DNA of 64,000 nt from Kalaharituber pfeilii (GCA_015179045.1 WHUZ01000073.1:124001-188000); one strand, 5' to 3'. Shown: positions 20,001 through 32,683, counted from the stretch's first letter. Notes: generated from the sequence alone by a model not told the origin. Numbers and translations are program-made.

Positions 20001-23000
20001 GCCCTGTGCAATTGTTGTGGAGGTCGGATTCGTTGTGCCTGGGCAGCTATCTTCTTTGCCAAAGCGAGTGCGTTCAACAGCTTCGCCCTCCACTGGTCCA
20101 CTTCCTTCATGCTGACGGTCAATTGGCTGTTGGGTTTGCTGTTCGGAGTGAATGGTGGCTCAAATTGCTGCTCAAACAGGAATTTCTGGCACATAATATT
20201 AGCTCCTTCTTGACTTTGAATTACTGAAGAACCACTTACAATATGTATTAACTCCTTCACTATTGCTGGATCGGCTTTTGACTGCATGAGAACGTAACAC
20301 ATTCTACTGCACTTCGTAATTAGGTCAATCATCTGAACTAGCATTGTATCCACTTTTTCCTTTTCCCGTAGAGATAGAAGAACCATTGGCCTAGGCACTG
20401 CCCGCTGTTTCTCCTGCTGCACCCATTCCGACAAAGTAGAAGATATCTGCCCTATGTCTTGTAGAGGAGGAGATAGGATAGGTTGTCCTAGGTCTGCATG
20501 CAGCGTGGAAGGGGTTGGTGAAGCTTTGATACCTGAAGCTAATTGATTTTGTGCCTGCTGCTGCTTCAGCTGCGGCTCCACGGGAGGTCCGGCGAAACGG
20601 TTATCTGTGAACGCCTGGTTCCTATTCCTTAATCTCTGGAAGGAGGGAAATCTCGGCGTTCCTTCCATACTCTCCAAGTTGAAGTCGGAACTCAGGGAAT
20701 CGTTCATGGTGGGGTGCAAAGCGGAATGACAATTCTTGATATGGGTCTTATATTCCCGAAGCGTGCAACATCCAAAATCGGCCATGGGGCATCCATTATC
20801 TGTGCAATAAAACAAGCGCTCATGCCTCGTTTCGTGCTTATCTCGAGTCTGCCGTGATGTAAACCCTTCGCTGAAATGTGCACATGTTGGCCGGCTACAT
20901 TTAAACCAATGCATGCCATATGCCTGTTCGAGATTGCTCTGACTCTCTAGTAGGGACAAGGTCTGAAACACCATTTCCAACTGCTGTCTAGCCTTGATGA
21001 TGTGGCTTTGTAAATGGAGGAAACATAAAGTAAATGGTCCAAGTGTACGGTCTTGTCGAGAAGCCTTCCGAGATCCAGCAGCTCCCGAAACCAACTGAAC
21101 AAGAGCTTGATAAACAGCAGGAAAGCCCTCCAAGCCTTGGAACTTACTTTGTATGTCTTGCTTTATATTTATTTCCTTCCAGTCGTCACTTTGCGTATTC
21201 AATTGTTGTTGCAAAAAACACTCAAGTGGGCCAGCTATTTTTGCGATCTGTTGTGCATTATCTGAGAAATTGGTGCATAATATTTCAATATGATCCAACC
21301 AATGTAACGCTGCATAGTCCTGAAATGAGAAATGGCCATCCAGGGCAAATTGGCGAATCTCAGTTTCAGGGAGAGTCCGGTTGAAGCAGTCGAAAGTGAG
21401 ATAATTCACGCAAAGGTGTGCAAGGTTGGCTTCTGCAGACGGCAGGCGTACGTAGCTGCATTTAGTTAAGAATCTGTACTCATGACATTGTTAGCCCTTG
21501 AAAATCACACAAGCGCATTTAAGTGGCTCACATTCTGGCTGTCATATGCACAAATTGGATTGTTCCTTCTTTATTTACTTCTATCAATGAGCCACAGAGA
21601 TCATTAACATCATCTATCAATGCTCTTTTGGCAAAATCAACTGTGCGTTCATGGACGTCAATCGCGAACACAGCCTGGACTTCGTGCTTTTTCAGTGGTC
21701 GCTTTGCGCATGCTATTAAATCTAGAATTTTTGCTGCATTCTGCATTTGTATATTGCTGGTGCTGTAAATCTGACTCACAATTCTTTCATAGCTAGGAAT
21801 ATTAATGGAGTGTCAGCTGCATATTGAAGATTTATTTCTTGGGATGCCCTCCGTTTGTACTTACGCCTTCTCCAGGCCAGTAGGAAATATGTTTGGTGAC
21901 AGTTCCTTTTCTAACTGTGCTATAGTCCCCTGATCGTATAGGTGCTTCAAAACTATTGAACAGTATAGAAACATTCCTGGGGTAGGTTTAGCGAAACACA
22001 AGATTGCAGACAGTGCGATATGGAATGGAATATGACATACCTTGTGATCTCTTAAGCACTTTGGCTTTGAGATGATCAATATCTTTGTCCGGCAGCTTAA
22101 ACCTTTTTTGGATTTTGATTCCCCACATCTCTATAAATCTTTGTAGGTCTGCATCATGTGGCTTCAACTGGACCTTGACAAAATCTGAAAGCTGCCTCTT
22201 GATATCCCCCTCAGCTGTACTAATGAATAGCAAATGTACTGTTCCAGGAGTCTGTTGATTAATTGATTCAGCGATACTTCTCAGAGTTGATACAATCTTC
22301 TTCCTTTCTGTCTTGTCACACTCATCGAGGCCATCAATGACAATATATGACAGTTTTGAATCTTTTATCGCCACTTCGAGAAGTTCTATCAAGAGCTTTG
22401 ATGATTTTAGGGTCATCTCTCCACTATCAGCCAGTTTTTCCCAAATAAGTGGCATGATCTCTTCATTGTGCTTTATAAGGTGTGACAATATGCCACGCCC
22501 AACAGCATTAAAATTGTCCTTATTGTCAGTGCGGTATCGACAGTAGAAATATGCAATAGCTGCTACTACGTCACCCGTGCTTGATAATGCACTTCTTCTA
22601 ATTTTCTCCAGTTCTTCTATAATGACCGAGGCGAGGACCGTTTTTCCTATGAATAGTAAGACTGTATTCAGCAGTAGCTAGAGTTCGGAACTTGGATCTC
22701 AAGGCATCTTACCTGCCCCTGGTACTCCAAAGAGCCAAAGTTCTGTATCTGTTATTTTAGAAGCATCGAGCCAGCGTTTGATACGCTCATCCTTAAGTAT
22801 CCAAGATCCTGTCCCAGGATACTCATGCCGTAGCTCTTCAAAGCTTTCTTGATCGACTCTGGTATCGGCAGCTGCAAGCCAGTTTGTGATTTCAACCTTT
22901 CGCCGCCTTCTATTCTCATTTTCCTCTCTTTCAAAAGCCTGTCTTTCCAACTCCCGTCCCCGTTTAGCCTCTTTGAATTCAATTAAGCTTGCCTGACTCT

Positions 23001-23786
23001 CTATCAATGCTTTGTGCCAGCCGAGCTTCTCACATATATGCCTAAGCGGGTTTGCAAGATCTTTCCATGCAGCTTTAAAGATAAGGCTCCATGCTACGGC
23101 GGGCCCTTATTAGTATAACATATATTCTCCTTATGGTGTAACTCACCTGGTCGTTGTATGATCTTGAGGGCCCGAGAGTGAAACTCTAAGATATCCTGAT
23201 ATACTAAGCCTAGTACTTGTCGCATGTAATTGTTGTTCTGGAATAGAGAGTCGTATTCTTGGAATTGTGGAAGACACTCCCCCAGACGTTCATACTCCTC
23301 CAAAATGATGTCAAAACAATTGATATATATGCTAGTAACCTAGACAAAGAAAGTAACCCTACTTAGATCATCTTGTATACAATCATGAGTGCAATGTAGC
23401 TTACCTGCAACAAAAATTTCATGGGTCCCTGGAAAATAGAGCTCAGCATCCATGCTAGTGCAACAGTGAGGAAATCTGGAACTAACCCAAATGAATGCAA
23501 CGAATTCAGATATGTTGAGGAATACTTCAATGATTTTACCATATTGTTCCATGGCATCAACGAATGGTCGGATTCGATTGATATTCCGCATATTCCTCCC
23601 CTTTGCTTGCTCTGTTTGGATATTATCAATACAACCCTTGAGACTTTCCAATGTTGTGTTTTCGAAGTCTTGAACTTGTGCTGGCTTGAGTCTCAAGTTC
23701 CTCCGAAACTCTGAGAGCGTTTCTCTGAATACGCTACTTTCCAACGGAATTCGAACAACGTTCCCGGTTTGAGACTGGGCGGACAT
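19997..23786 (-). CDS. NACHT/STAND (NLR-like) protein with C-terminal C2H2-like fingers
   Basis: Proposed exons, minus strand: 23786-23487, 23428-23405, 23339-23147, 23093-22713, 22646-22041, 21976-21865, 21792-21532, 21473-19997. All introns are GT-AG and the exons total 3354 nt, 1117 residues plus stop. The N-terminal third is the helical domain of fungal STAND proteins. Walker A is GVPGAGKT (about residue 300, split by an intron) and Walker B is YIVIDGLDEC (about 400). After the NTPase lobe a winged-helix-like region (AKRPLKKHEVQAVF) leads to an ARIFLT segment and, near 815-870, paired C/H motifs (CSRPTC...H...H, C...C...H...C). Such proteins are thought to act in non-self recognition and regulated cell death. 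The original reading frame probably ran nine residues further (to EV-stop); the A insertion at 19761-20000 replaces them. Confidence 0.88.
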
Positions 23787-24640
23787 CTTAAGTGGCGAAA
23801 CTGTAGCTATGGAAAGATAAATGCCTTTGCAGTGGTTTCTTCTCTGTGTTTCGTGCAGATAATACCTTAACTTGGGAACCTAGATCAACTTCTAGATCGC
23901 TACCGCCAATTCTGCGCTAAAAATAACCAGGCGGGGTAGGAAGGCTAAGTTAACGCTAGCATGCAAGGCTGCGGTTGTCACCTGTACTGTAATGCAACAC
24001 CTACCAGGCTATGCAACGCCCTCTTGGCACTCTTTGTTATGTATGTAGCTACATATTTTGATCTTTCTTTGTAGTCCTTCACAACAAGGGTACGCTCTAG
24101 AGCCGTTGAAAAGACCAGCAATTGGAGTAGGGTAAAATAAAGTGCTAGTAAATAATCCCTGAAAGGAAATTCACGGCAACAAAGAGCAACAATGCTGTGA
24201 GAATTATTGGTTAAGCTACAACAGCGTCAGGTTTAAAAAGTTCCTTGTGACATAACCCCCTCCAGTGCTCATCAGCAAATACCCACTCTCTGCAACACTT
24301 CACCTGCTCATACGATAGTGGCAATGGTACTGTCAGTGCTATATAAGATTACAAAGGTTAGTAAAAGCTCGAGATGTACAACACAGCACTGTATGTTGCT
24401 TCTATTGGGTTATTACAAATAATTGGGATATTGCGCATTTCCCAAATGCCACAACAAAAAAATTCCTGTGAGTGCAAATAGCCTACAAGTGGGCTCAAAT
24501 TGAAGCCAGGAAAATGGCACAGTATAGTGAATTATATTCATTAGACCAATGAGCAGTGCCATATTTGGTGTATACCGATCCTAAACTGTACAAATTCTGA
24601 GCTACTTGGTGTCACTTTCCGGAGGTGAGTAGTTTTGTAC
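23787..24640. other. Upstream region of the STAND gene; dispersed repeat at 24411-24620
   Basis: No coding region is recognised. The stretch at about 24411-24620 is similar to 38186-38400 (shared motifs: attgcgc, gcaaat...ctc...ctgggctcaaa, gagccag), marking an unnamed dispersed repeat. Confidence 0.45.
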
Positions 24641-24689
24641 AACTACCTGAGTATGGCCTTGCTAAAGGTACGATAACGACCGCGGACTA

Positions 24690-25170
24690 CGGCGGCGATT
24701 CGGTCGCGGCTGTTCGGCAGCGGCGGTTGGGCGGGTGGTTGGGTGGCAGTAGTACGACGGATGCGGTTCACGGTTACGGCGGAATACGGAGTCGATGGCT
24801 GTTGCGGTTTGACGGATTACTGCGGCGACGATCTATGGCGGTTCGGCAAACTACGGCGGCGGACTATGGAACGCAGGTATGCAAAATCAAACAATCAACA
24901 TGCGGAAACAGCTGCTCAAACCTCCGCACTACCCCCAAAGATAAGGCCAGTCCCCCTCACCCCAACCAGGGTTCAGAAGAAGAGAGATCCACCTGCTCGT
25001 CCAGTCCAAAAGGAAAAGACCACCTCGACAGATACCTCTACCGCAAATCGCAAGTGCCTTTGATAACAGAAGCCAGAATGGCAACCTGCTCTCTAGCAAT
25101 CGTAGTTCATGGGACAGCACCAAGAGACTGGGGGATGTTCGCAAGTGGTTGGGACCCTTGTACTCACTGG
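24690..25170 (+). pseudogene. Relic of LINE ORF1
   Basis: Broken plus-strand frames keep a basic/Pro-rich segment (PLTPTRVQKKRDPPARP) and LAIVVHGTAPR followed in another frame by RLGDVRKWLG, which matches GIVVHGIALRKDLGNVRRW of the intact ORF1 copies. Confidence 0.6.
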
Positions 25171-25439
25171 GCTAATTCCGTATATCCACAAGTTATTACC
25201 TTTTTTTTAGGAAGATACACCCCCTCTCGCTTTGGGATTTACGCCCAACTAGGCCATGCTTCCCGAATCAACCATATTTAGAGACCTGATCCCTCTGACG
25301 CCCATATGCGGCAAGTTTGAGTCCCGTGGATCACCAAAGTGATTATAAAAACTGGGTGTTAAAAAATTAATAAACGACGAGACGAAACAAAAAAGTTATT
25401 GAAAAAAGCACATGGGAATATTCGATGTACGATGGAGTA

Positions 25440-26135
25440 ATCTCAGTTATCTGGGAAAAGGCAGCTATGCGAGACACTGAAGGGGCTATCGGAGGGGCTA
25501 TCAGAGGGGCAGCTGGGAGGGGTGGGGAGCCGGAGAAGCTGCTGAAGGAGGGTGAAGTGGATCCGTCGGACTAGCTGCTGGGGCAGCCGGTGAAGGGACG
25601 GTTGGACAGCACAGTGGGACGGGGATGGTGGGACTGCATTGTAGTATGGCGGAAACGGAGAAACTGCTGGCAGCGACGCCGAGGTGCTGCTGGAGTGGCT
25701 GCAGGAGCGACAGCTTGAGGGGGGGAGCAATTGAGAGCCGCTGGGATGGGGAGGTTCGTTTGAGAGACGGCGGGGTATATGGTGCGAGATGCGGCTGTTC
25801 CTGGAGGAGTGCGAGAAGCTTTTTTTTTTTTTTTTTTTTAACATCACGTAACCCCGCTTGCAGTGCAGTGCGAGATGCTGCTGTGGCTGCTGGAGGGTAG
25901 GTTCGACAGGTGCTGCGATGGCGGTGGTGTCAAGAGAAGGTACGAAGAATTTTCAACTTTGCATCGACCTATAGCTTGGTGAAGTGGAAGCGCCATGGAG
26001 AGGTATTACATTGAGGGCGCCAACTTGAGCCTCATATTGAGCTGGGAAAGAGGTATCTTTCTAAGATTGATACTCCGGTTCCATATTGTTAGATTCTAGT
26101 GGAACAAGGGCAACCTGATTTTTTAATTTTTACCT
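25440..26135 (+). repeat. Interspersed repeat R, copy with tRNA-like 3' module
   Basis: A GGAG-rich segment is followed at 25985 by gcgccatggagaggtatt and attgagggc, and ends near 26120 with tggaacaagggcaacctg and a T/A-rich run. The order matches the copies at the window start and, inverted, at 56626-57185. The B box is poorly kept here. Confidence 0.5.
25821..25866 (-). mobile_element. Mini B-tail insertion (46 bp)
   Basis: A T-run plus aacatcacgtaaccccgctt is flanked by 13-bp repeats, agtgcgagaagct and agtgcgagatgct (25808-25820 and 25867-25879; one mismatch). Confidence 0.9.
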
Positions 26136-26617
26136 GCTATTTTTTTCTTTTATAGTACGGTATTCATTGGGACAAAGCAAGCGGTCGGCGCATTCTAATG
26201 GATCTCTGGTAGTTTATCCTAACCAGAATCGGTCAGCAGATTCAGTAATTCGACACCTTAACTGCATCATTGGTACAATTCACCAATTCGAATTACCAAT
26301 TAGAATGGTCCACCAATATGGGTGGATAGGTTGACCCATTGGTCAATTGTGTCCATTGCTGTATCTGTTAGAACAATGCGGTTGTAAAAGCGTACAGGGG
26401 TGTCGAGAACCGCAGCAAGGCTGTGACCCCGCACCAAATGTTCTGTTTACTGACACCGCCTCAGCTCAGGAATTCTATAAATAATACGTGACCCATCACA
26501 CTAGATATCAGCAACTTCGTGATGGTGATATTGCTAGCACAAATATAGGGAGCGTTGCTTTTAGTCTATTATATAAATATTCAAGAGTGCGACCCTTGCA
26601 GGTGACGAAGAATCAAC
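26136..26617. promoter_or_regulatory. 5' flank of the SNF2 gene
   Basis: No frame is recognised. The stretch begins just after the repeat R copy and must contain the promoter. A TATA-like tatataaatat lies near 26570-26580, about 40 bp before the proposed ATG; whether it is used is unknown. Confidence 0.3.
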
Positions 26618-28057
26618 ATGAAACGCAAACCAGCTTCTTACCCGGACGACGCAAGTAGTCGACCATCGCAGCGGCCGCGTTCCCCTGCCGTTACTTCAGA
26701 CCAAAACACCCTCTCACTTCGCCCCACCAACAGAATATCCCTGTCTACCTTCATATCCTTCATCAGTGATAGATTCTGCTGACGCGTCATATTTTCCTAA
26801 CAGCGAACCCTATCACTGTGCTTCCACTTCCGGTGACGCCTTTTCTTCTCAAATCAATTCCTTTAATTATCTACATCCCGACCATGGATTCCGAGCTTTC
26901 CCCGCAATGTGTAGTCAGACTTCCATGTCCGATTACTCCACAATGGGAATGCCGGTGACCCTAGATGCTGACCCTCAGCGTGTTGAGAATAATGTTCGTT
27001 ACGAGGATTATGGTAAGAGCTTCTCCGCCGAATTCCCCAACTTAAACTATTGTGTCAGTAAGCTCATACGAATTCATAGGACAACTCGATTTCAATGAAG
27101 ATTCCGAGGTCACCAGGCCCGGATCTACGACTCCCCTCATAGGAATTATGGACAATATCGCCATTGCCGACGACTGTGAACAGGAAAATCCGGAATGTAT
27201 GGAATTGGACAATGAGGTTTGCTATGGAATGGCAAGCGACTCTTTTCTGTTTAGGTTTTCCATAATTCATATCTATATACTAACACCACATATTTGCATT
27301 TAGCTAGTTGCCCGCGCTCAGATGATTGATCCCACTACGGACGTCCAAGGCAAACCTCAAGTGTTCGAGATCACTTTATGGAATCCAGGTTGCTACGTTC
27401 TGTTATTACCTACGGAGGAGCCATATGCCGTAATCGACACGTCTACTACCGCAGTATTCGACGATCTCGCACAGCGGGACTTGAAACCACTCCGTTTTCA
27501 AGCCATTCTTACTGAGACCAACTCAGCACAAAACACCCAGTATGAAACTAAAGATTATCATGACATTGAAGTTAATATATACGGCCCAATATCTATCATG
27601 AACGATGTCGGAAAATCATTGACAAAGCTAAAGCGTTACCTCCAGCAGCCCATATATGTCGATTCAGACGTGGTATACGACAATCCACACTTTTTCAAAG
27701 TGAACAGCGAACTTACGCCATGGATTGAGCGGGAGCACAAGGAAGCGAGTCCGGCAGCTGAGCCTTCAGGCTTTCAGCCGTCTCTTGATGAGTTAGTTAA
27801 CAACGTACTGGATAATGAACTTGGTAGGGCTCATCCATTTGATGACATCCAAAGTGATCCAAGGATTAAGACGCCACTGCTCAGGTAAGGCAAACTAACC
27901 TTGAAATTATAAGCGCATGAAAATAACTCGTCGTAATCTCTAGTCACCAAAGGGAAGCATTAGCCTTCATTGGCCGCCGAGAATCAGGGGTTCCTCTGGA
28001 TACTTATTCTTTATGGGAGCGGGTGAACCATGCCGATTCCTCAGGGTAGGTTTATTA

Positions 28058-28095
<38 letters not shown>

Positions 28096-30752
28096 CACGT
28101 AACCCCACTTGCAGCGCCAAGCCATGGCAGGGTCCCTGGGCAAGCCCTCGAAGCCCGGAGACAGGCTTAACAAACAAAGAAATTTCTATCTACTTCTAAA
28201 ACCTGATTCCAGAAACCTCCGGATGGTCCTTCCGGTTTCTGCCTCAGGGAGGCTCCCCTATATATCTCCTCCCCCTCTCCCCCTCCCTTCTTCTCCACAC
28301 CTTCGCCAGGCGGTAAGCGATAAATGACAAAAAAAAAAAAAAAAAAAAAAAAAAAACACCTTCGCCACCCGCAAATTTTATCCCGACCCGACTCGGGTGG
28401 GCAAATCGCGCGCTTCTAAAAACTCCACCTCCACCTCTCCAGTCTCCCCCCTCCTCGGTTTATTACCAACAATTCATCATACTCATACTCTAACACTATA
28501 TAGTTATCGAAATATGGTCAACGGGCACTTTCAACAAGATCCTCCACAAGAGCCACGCGGCGGCATAATTGCGGACGAGATGGGCCTAGGGAAAACACTA
28601 ACTATGATTTCTGCAATTGCGGGATCCTTAGACCAAGCTGCTGAATTTGCACAAAGTCATATGGGATGTGAAGAAAGCTCGACGCAAAAGGTTGAGACCA
28701 TGGGAACGCGGAATATCAAATCCACACTTGTTATCGTCCCGTTATCGGGTAAGAGTTCTGTACCGGCCTCACCTTGCAAGCACAATCTAATACTGTCCGC
28801 TGGTGTGAAAGTTCTGTCTGAATGGGCCGATGAAGTGTTCAAGTAAGTATTCCGTTCGTTTTAGTTGTTCATCAATCTGACTCCAAAAGACACACTGTAG
28901 AAGGCTCCATGACTTGCCATAAATACCATGGCAAATCCAAGATCAACTGTCTCAACGACTATGACATCATTCTCACAACTTATCACACGGTGCTATCCGA
29001 CTTTTCACACAGATATAATAGCAGTCCACTCTACACTTGCAAATGGTTCCGAATAGTTCTTGATGAAGGTAAGCAGTTGAAATGGAAGATCACGAGTGAT
29101 GCTCTGATTCTCCTTGATCATGAGTATACAGAGATCAGCAGGTTAACAATTGTACTAGCACACATAATTCGTAACTGCAGCGCAAAACAGTTTCGTGCCA
29201 TATACTGCCTTACCGCCGAGCGTCGCTGGTGTCTCAGTGGCACTCCATTGCAGAACTCGCTAAACGATCTTGCATCCCTATTTCAATTTTTACAAGTATA
29301 CCCCGTCAACACTCGTACACTCTTTCGGCTTCACATTATTGCTCCTTTAAGGTCCAATACCAGAGACGAAAGTGGTATACAGAAATTAAGGTTACTACTT
29401 ACTGCATATTGTCTTCGACGGAAGCACTCCACCGTGGCTCAATCTACCTGTAATCCAAATATCACTGAAATGGTAAGAAAGCTGTATTTTACGTCTGATG
29501 AAAAAACTGGATACGCAAATATCAAGACAGACTGCAAATCTTTGATTGAGGTCGCCGCCAACAGCCTCCAGGGCCGCGATTATTTCACGGTGTTCCAAGC
29601 CATCATGCGATTACGACTGTTCTGCAACCATGCATTGACTGTTGTACCACAACCTTCAGTCATGGACTCATCATGTTCCATATGTGGGATCACAATCGCT
29701 GCCTCTTTCGGCTCGGAGAACTGGGTTACCGGCTTTGTCCTTGACTGCAGGCATGCGATTTGCACTTACTGTCTGCCGCAAGAGAGCATTGAGGAAGAGC
29801 AGGAAGGAGACAAGAGGCAACTCCAATGCCCTCTTTGCCAGAAAATATGTCAGGTCGTGGAGCAAGGGAAGAATGCGAAACCGAAAAGAAAAAATGATAT
29901 GTCACAGAACACAGCATCAGCTGACTCGACAATTGTGCAATTGCCGGTTCTAACGCCAACCAAGATACAAGCTTTGCTAGCGGATATTCAGGATAATCCA
30001 GAAAACAGAAAAAGGTATAGTTAGTTACTTCCGCTTTACCCCTTTTTCAGACGATTAGTTTTAGTAATTGAACGATGGCAGTATTGTATTTTCATGTTGG
30101 GTGCGATCATTAGACCTTGTAGAGACAGTGTTGAAAGGGCGCAATGTTGGCTATGTTCGCATAGACGGCAAACTGAGCTTTGACGATCGACAGAAAGTTC
30201 TCAGAAGATTTCGTGAGGAGTCTGGTATCATGGTGTTATTAATGACAACTGGGGCTGGGGCTGTTGGGTTCGTAGCGCCCTGCTTCATCACTAGATTTTG
30301 AGTGAACTAACGCATTCAAATTGCGGCGCAGCTTGAACTTAACGATTGCTAGCCGTGTTCACCTGCTTGAACCACAGTGGAACCCTATGGTGGAGGGCCA
30401 AGCCATTGGTAGAGTTGCAAGGCTAGGGCAAACTCAGCCTGTGTTCATTTACCGGTATATAATGGCTGGAACCATTGAGGAGGTAAGGACTTTCTGGATG
30501 CTGGCACGCTCTAGGGCTGGAACAAGTCCCATCAACCTTACGGATTGCTGATTTCAGTGATAGCACATTCAAGCTTGCCAGCGTCGGAAGCTAGCTTTGA
30601 CAAAGTTCACACTCGACATGCCAAATGGGGAACAATCCCGAGACGCAGTGGTGCAGCAGCGGCTTAAGGTAAGCACGATACCAACTGGTTTCCGGATACT
30701 AGGCGCTAAGTGATGTTGAAATGATCTGTAGGAGCTTGAATCTTGGCTGTAA
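26618..30752 (+). CDS. SNF2-family helicase with RING finger, Rad5/HLTF type
   Basis: GT-AG exons downstream of the N-terminus: ...-27012, 27080-27216, 27304-27884, 27944-28045, 28504-28748, 28812-28842, 28890-29068, 29159-30014, 30082-30267, 30332-30482, 30582-30668, 30732-30752. Motifs in order: a HIRAN-like region, [10 protein letters not shown], motif [18 protein letters not shown], motif II DEAH (restored by splicing 29069-29158), [12 protein letters not shown], a C3HC4 RING (CSIC...C.H..C..C...CPLC), motif IV-VI ([31 protein letters not shown]) and a C-terminal ESWL. Rad5/HLTF proteins remodel stalled forks and ubiquitinate PCNA. The 5' end is unresolved: an ATG at 26618 ([11 protein letters not shown]) is out of frame with the next coding stretch beginning near [10 protein letters not shown], so an extra intron or a frameshift lies near 26655-26740. 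One intron carries a B insertion with a nested A insertion. Confidence 0.85.
28061..28456 (-). mobile_element. B-family insertion in an intron of the SNF2 gene, with nested A insertion
   Basis: It is flanked by a perfect 12-bp repeat ggtttattacca (28049-28060 and 28457-28468). On the minus strand it ends with 3'UTR similar to that of the LINE at 47.2-48.9 kb (aagcctgtctccgggcttcg, then ccctgccatgg...gttacgtga) and poly(A). Without it the intron would be about 50 nt. Confidence 0.92.
28309..28355 (+). mobile_element. Mini A-tail insertion (47 bp) nested in the B insertion
   Basis: The segment ggcggtaagcgataaatgac plus A-run is flanked by a 12-bp repeat acaccttcgcca (28297-28308 and 28356-28367). 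Confidence 0.92.
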
Positions 30753-30937
30753 GCGAGGAAGATATAGTTAACGTCCAGAATGGGGACTATCTTTTGAAGG
30801 AGAGAAGCATACTCTAACTAGATGCACCCGCTCAGATATCCTTGCAGATCTGAGGAAATTTTATTATAGGCGCTAATTCTTTTACCTTCTACACATACTT
30901 TCAATCCATAAATTCATAGTTTAACTCTACACCACTC

Positions 30938-30994
30938 TTTTTTTTTTTTTTTATTTCACGTGACCCCGCTTGTAGCTGTTCGCCATGGCAGGGC
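30938..30994 (-). mobile_element. Mini B-tail insertion (57 bp), right arm only
   Basis: Flanked by ctctacaccactc and ctctataccactc (30925-30937 and 30995-31007). The left arm has the uninterrupted empty site near 2536-2550. Confidence 0.93.
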
Positions 30995-31090
30995 CTCTAT
31001 ACCACTCGTCTATGATATAACGTATGGGTCTAGTACATGTCAATAGTAAGAACAAACGCTATCGAAGTCGACAAACATCCATACCTTTAG

Positions 31091-31163
31091 CACCTGTGTT
31101 TTTTTTTTGTTTTTTTTTTTAATATCATTGATCGCGTGCCCCCTATGGGCTATGGCCGTACTC

Positions 31164-31194
<31 letters not shown>
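31091..31194 (-). mobile_element. Right-arm version of the mini A insertion, with an added poly(A) tract
   Basis: Tail A in reverse complement (aatatcattgatcgcgtg..., ccctatgggctatgg) corresponds to 2378-2441. Its distal target repeat is partly lost and replaced by gtactctat-A(28)-ctatactg. The extra A-run is absent from the left arm. Confidence 0.7.
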
Positions 31195-31399
31195 CTATAC
31201 TGTACCATTTTTTTGAAAAGGAATACGTATTGTAAAAGTTGTATAATCTGGCGGCCTGTAGCCTATTTCGTACAGGAAATGATAAAAACAGTCACCACAA
31301 AACCTTCTTGTATAAGCTTTATCGTGAGGTTCACATGGTTGTCCTGCAGGGTTCACCAGTCATTAGGTCATTCAGGGTAAACCAGCCAAACATAAGGAA

Positions 31400-31440
31400 T
31401 TTTTTTTTTTTTTTCTTGGGTCACGGAACCCCGCATTAAG
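31400..31440 (-). mobile_element. Right-arm copy of mini B insertion
   Basis: Reverse complement of 2105-2149: T-run, then cttgggtcacggaaccccgc, between aaggaatt repeats. Confidence 0.75.
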
Positions 31441-31987
31441 GCTACTACATATAAGGAATTGAAGCTTGCGGTAGTGGGCTCGGGGGTCAAGAATTGCTTT
31501 AACCTCCCATTCCATCTCTTTCGGAAGGCGAGGGAGCTGGTTTTACCTGTTCTGGAAGTGGACTCGTGACCGCAGGCTTCAGGCTACCGATGATTGAAAA
31601 CTGCATGCATTTTTGCCGTAGTGTCTAAAATGACCATCGCATTTAGTGGTGGATTATCAATTCGCTTAGCAAGGTTGTCCAGATTTGCATGTCCGCTCTG
31701 ACGAATAATAAAGTAACTACAAGTACTAGTAGGTTTCGTAACTCATACTGTTGTGCAGGGAGGTGCCTTTGGTGATATTACTTTCTTTTATCTCTCCTGG
31801 GCGTCCCTGATATTCTTCTAAGCTATCAGCAAAAAAAACAAAACTCGTGACGAGCGCGCGGGGAATGTCGATTGCCTTAGCGGCTTACTCTGGTCTGCGT
31901 CGTGTTCTCTGGTGACGGCTCCTCCGAAAACACGGTGTGGGTGGGGCTGAAGCCTAGGGCTTCGGGTGTGGGTTCCGGCGGAGGTGT

Positions 31988-32683
31988 GTGGGTGGCGGTG
32001 ACGGTACGAAGCCAAGGTTTCTGGCGGAGGTGGGGGGGGGGGGGGGGCATCGTGTTCGGTGGTCCATCTCACGAGAGAGCCCACCGGTTCCTTCTCGACC
32101 TGGAGGCGTAATGAGTCGAGAATGGTGTCCATACCGAAGCCTGTTGCCTCCCAGATTATTGTCGTCAGTTGGTACCACAGAAAACACCCCCGGTCGCGAC
32201 CAAGACGAGGAAGCGAAAAGGAAAACGGCGTCAGCGCACCCGTACGCCTTCAAGCGAAGACTTGATGACGCGGAGGCAGGGAAGATAGCCACCGCACCAC
32301 CGGTCGAGACATCATCAAGACAAGCCGACTGCACTTATGTCGGCACCACCACAACAAATCCATCAACCCCCACCCCCACACCCACACCCGCATCAACCCC
32401 CGCGCCAACTCCCACTCCAGCGCCCACGCCAAAGACCAAACCCCCTCACACCCGCAAAGCCAAATCCCCACCTCCGACCACTCACAACGCCAACACCACA
32501 AAGACCGGCATTGTAGTACACGGGATAACCCTGAGAAAAGACCTCGGGAATGTCCGACGATGGATGGAGGCAGCCAACCAGGACCTAGGAAGGATCACGG
32601 GGATCCGATGGCTAAGGAAAAAGCAGACTCTACTTGAGGAGGGAAAGAAGACAAGCTCGGTAGTGGTGTACCTGCAGACGTGA
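31988..32683 (+). pseudogene. ORF1 fragment of half-LINE, truncated by insertion
   Basis: It contains the same blocks as the copy at 805-1665 (KRRLDDAEAGKIA, TP-rich linker, GIVVHGITLRKDLGNV, GIRWLRKK, TSSVVVYL), then stops two codons into the inserted element. The remaining C-terminal residues (DEASGSDRVRLGGRWLR) resume after 32889. Confidence 0.8.
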
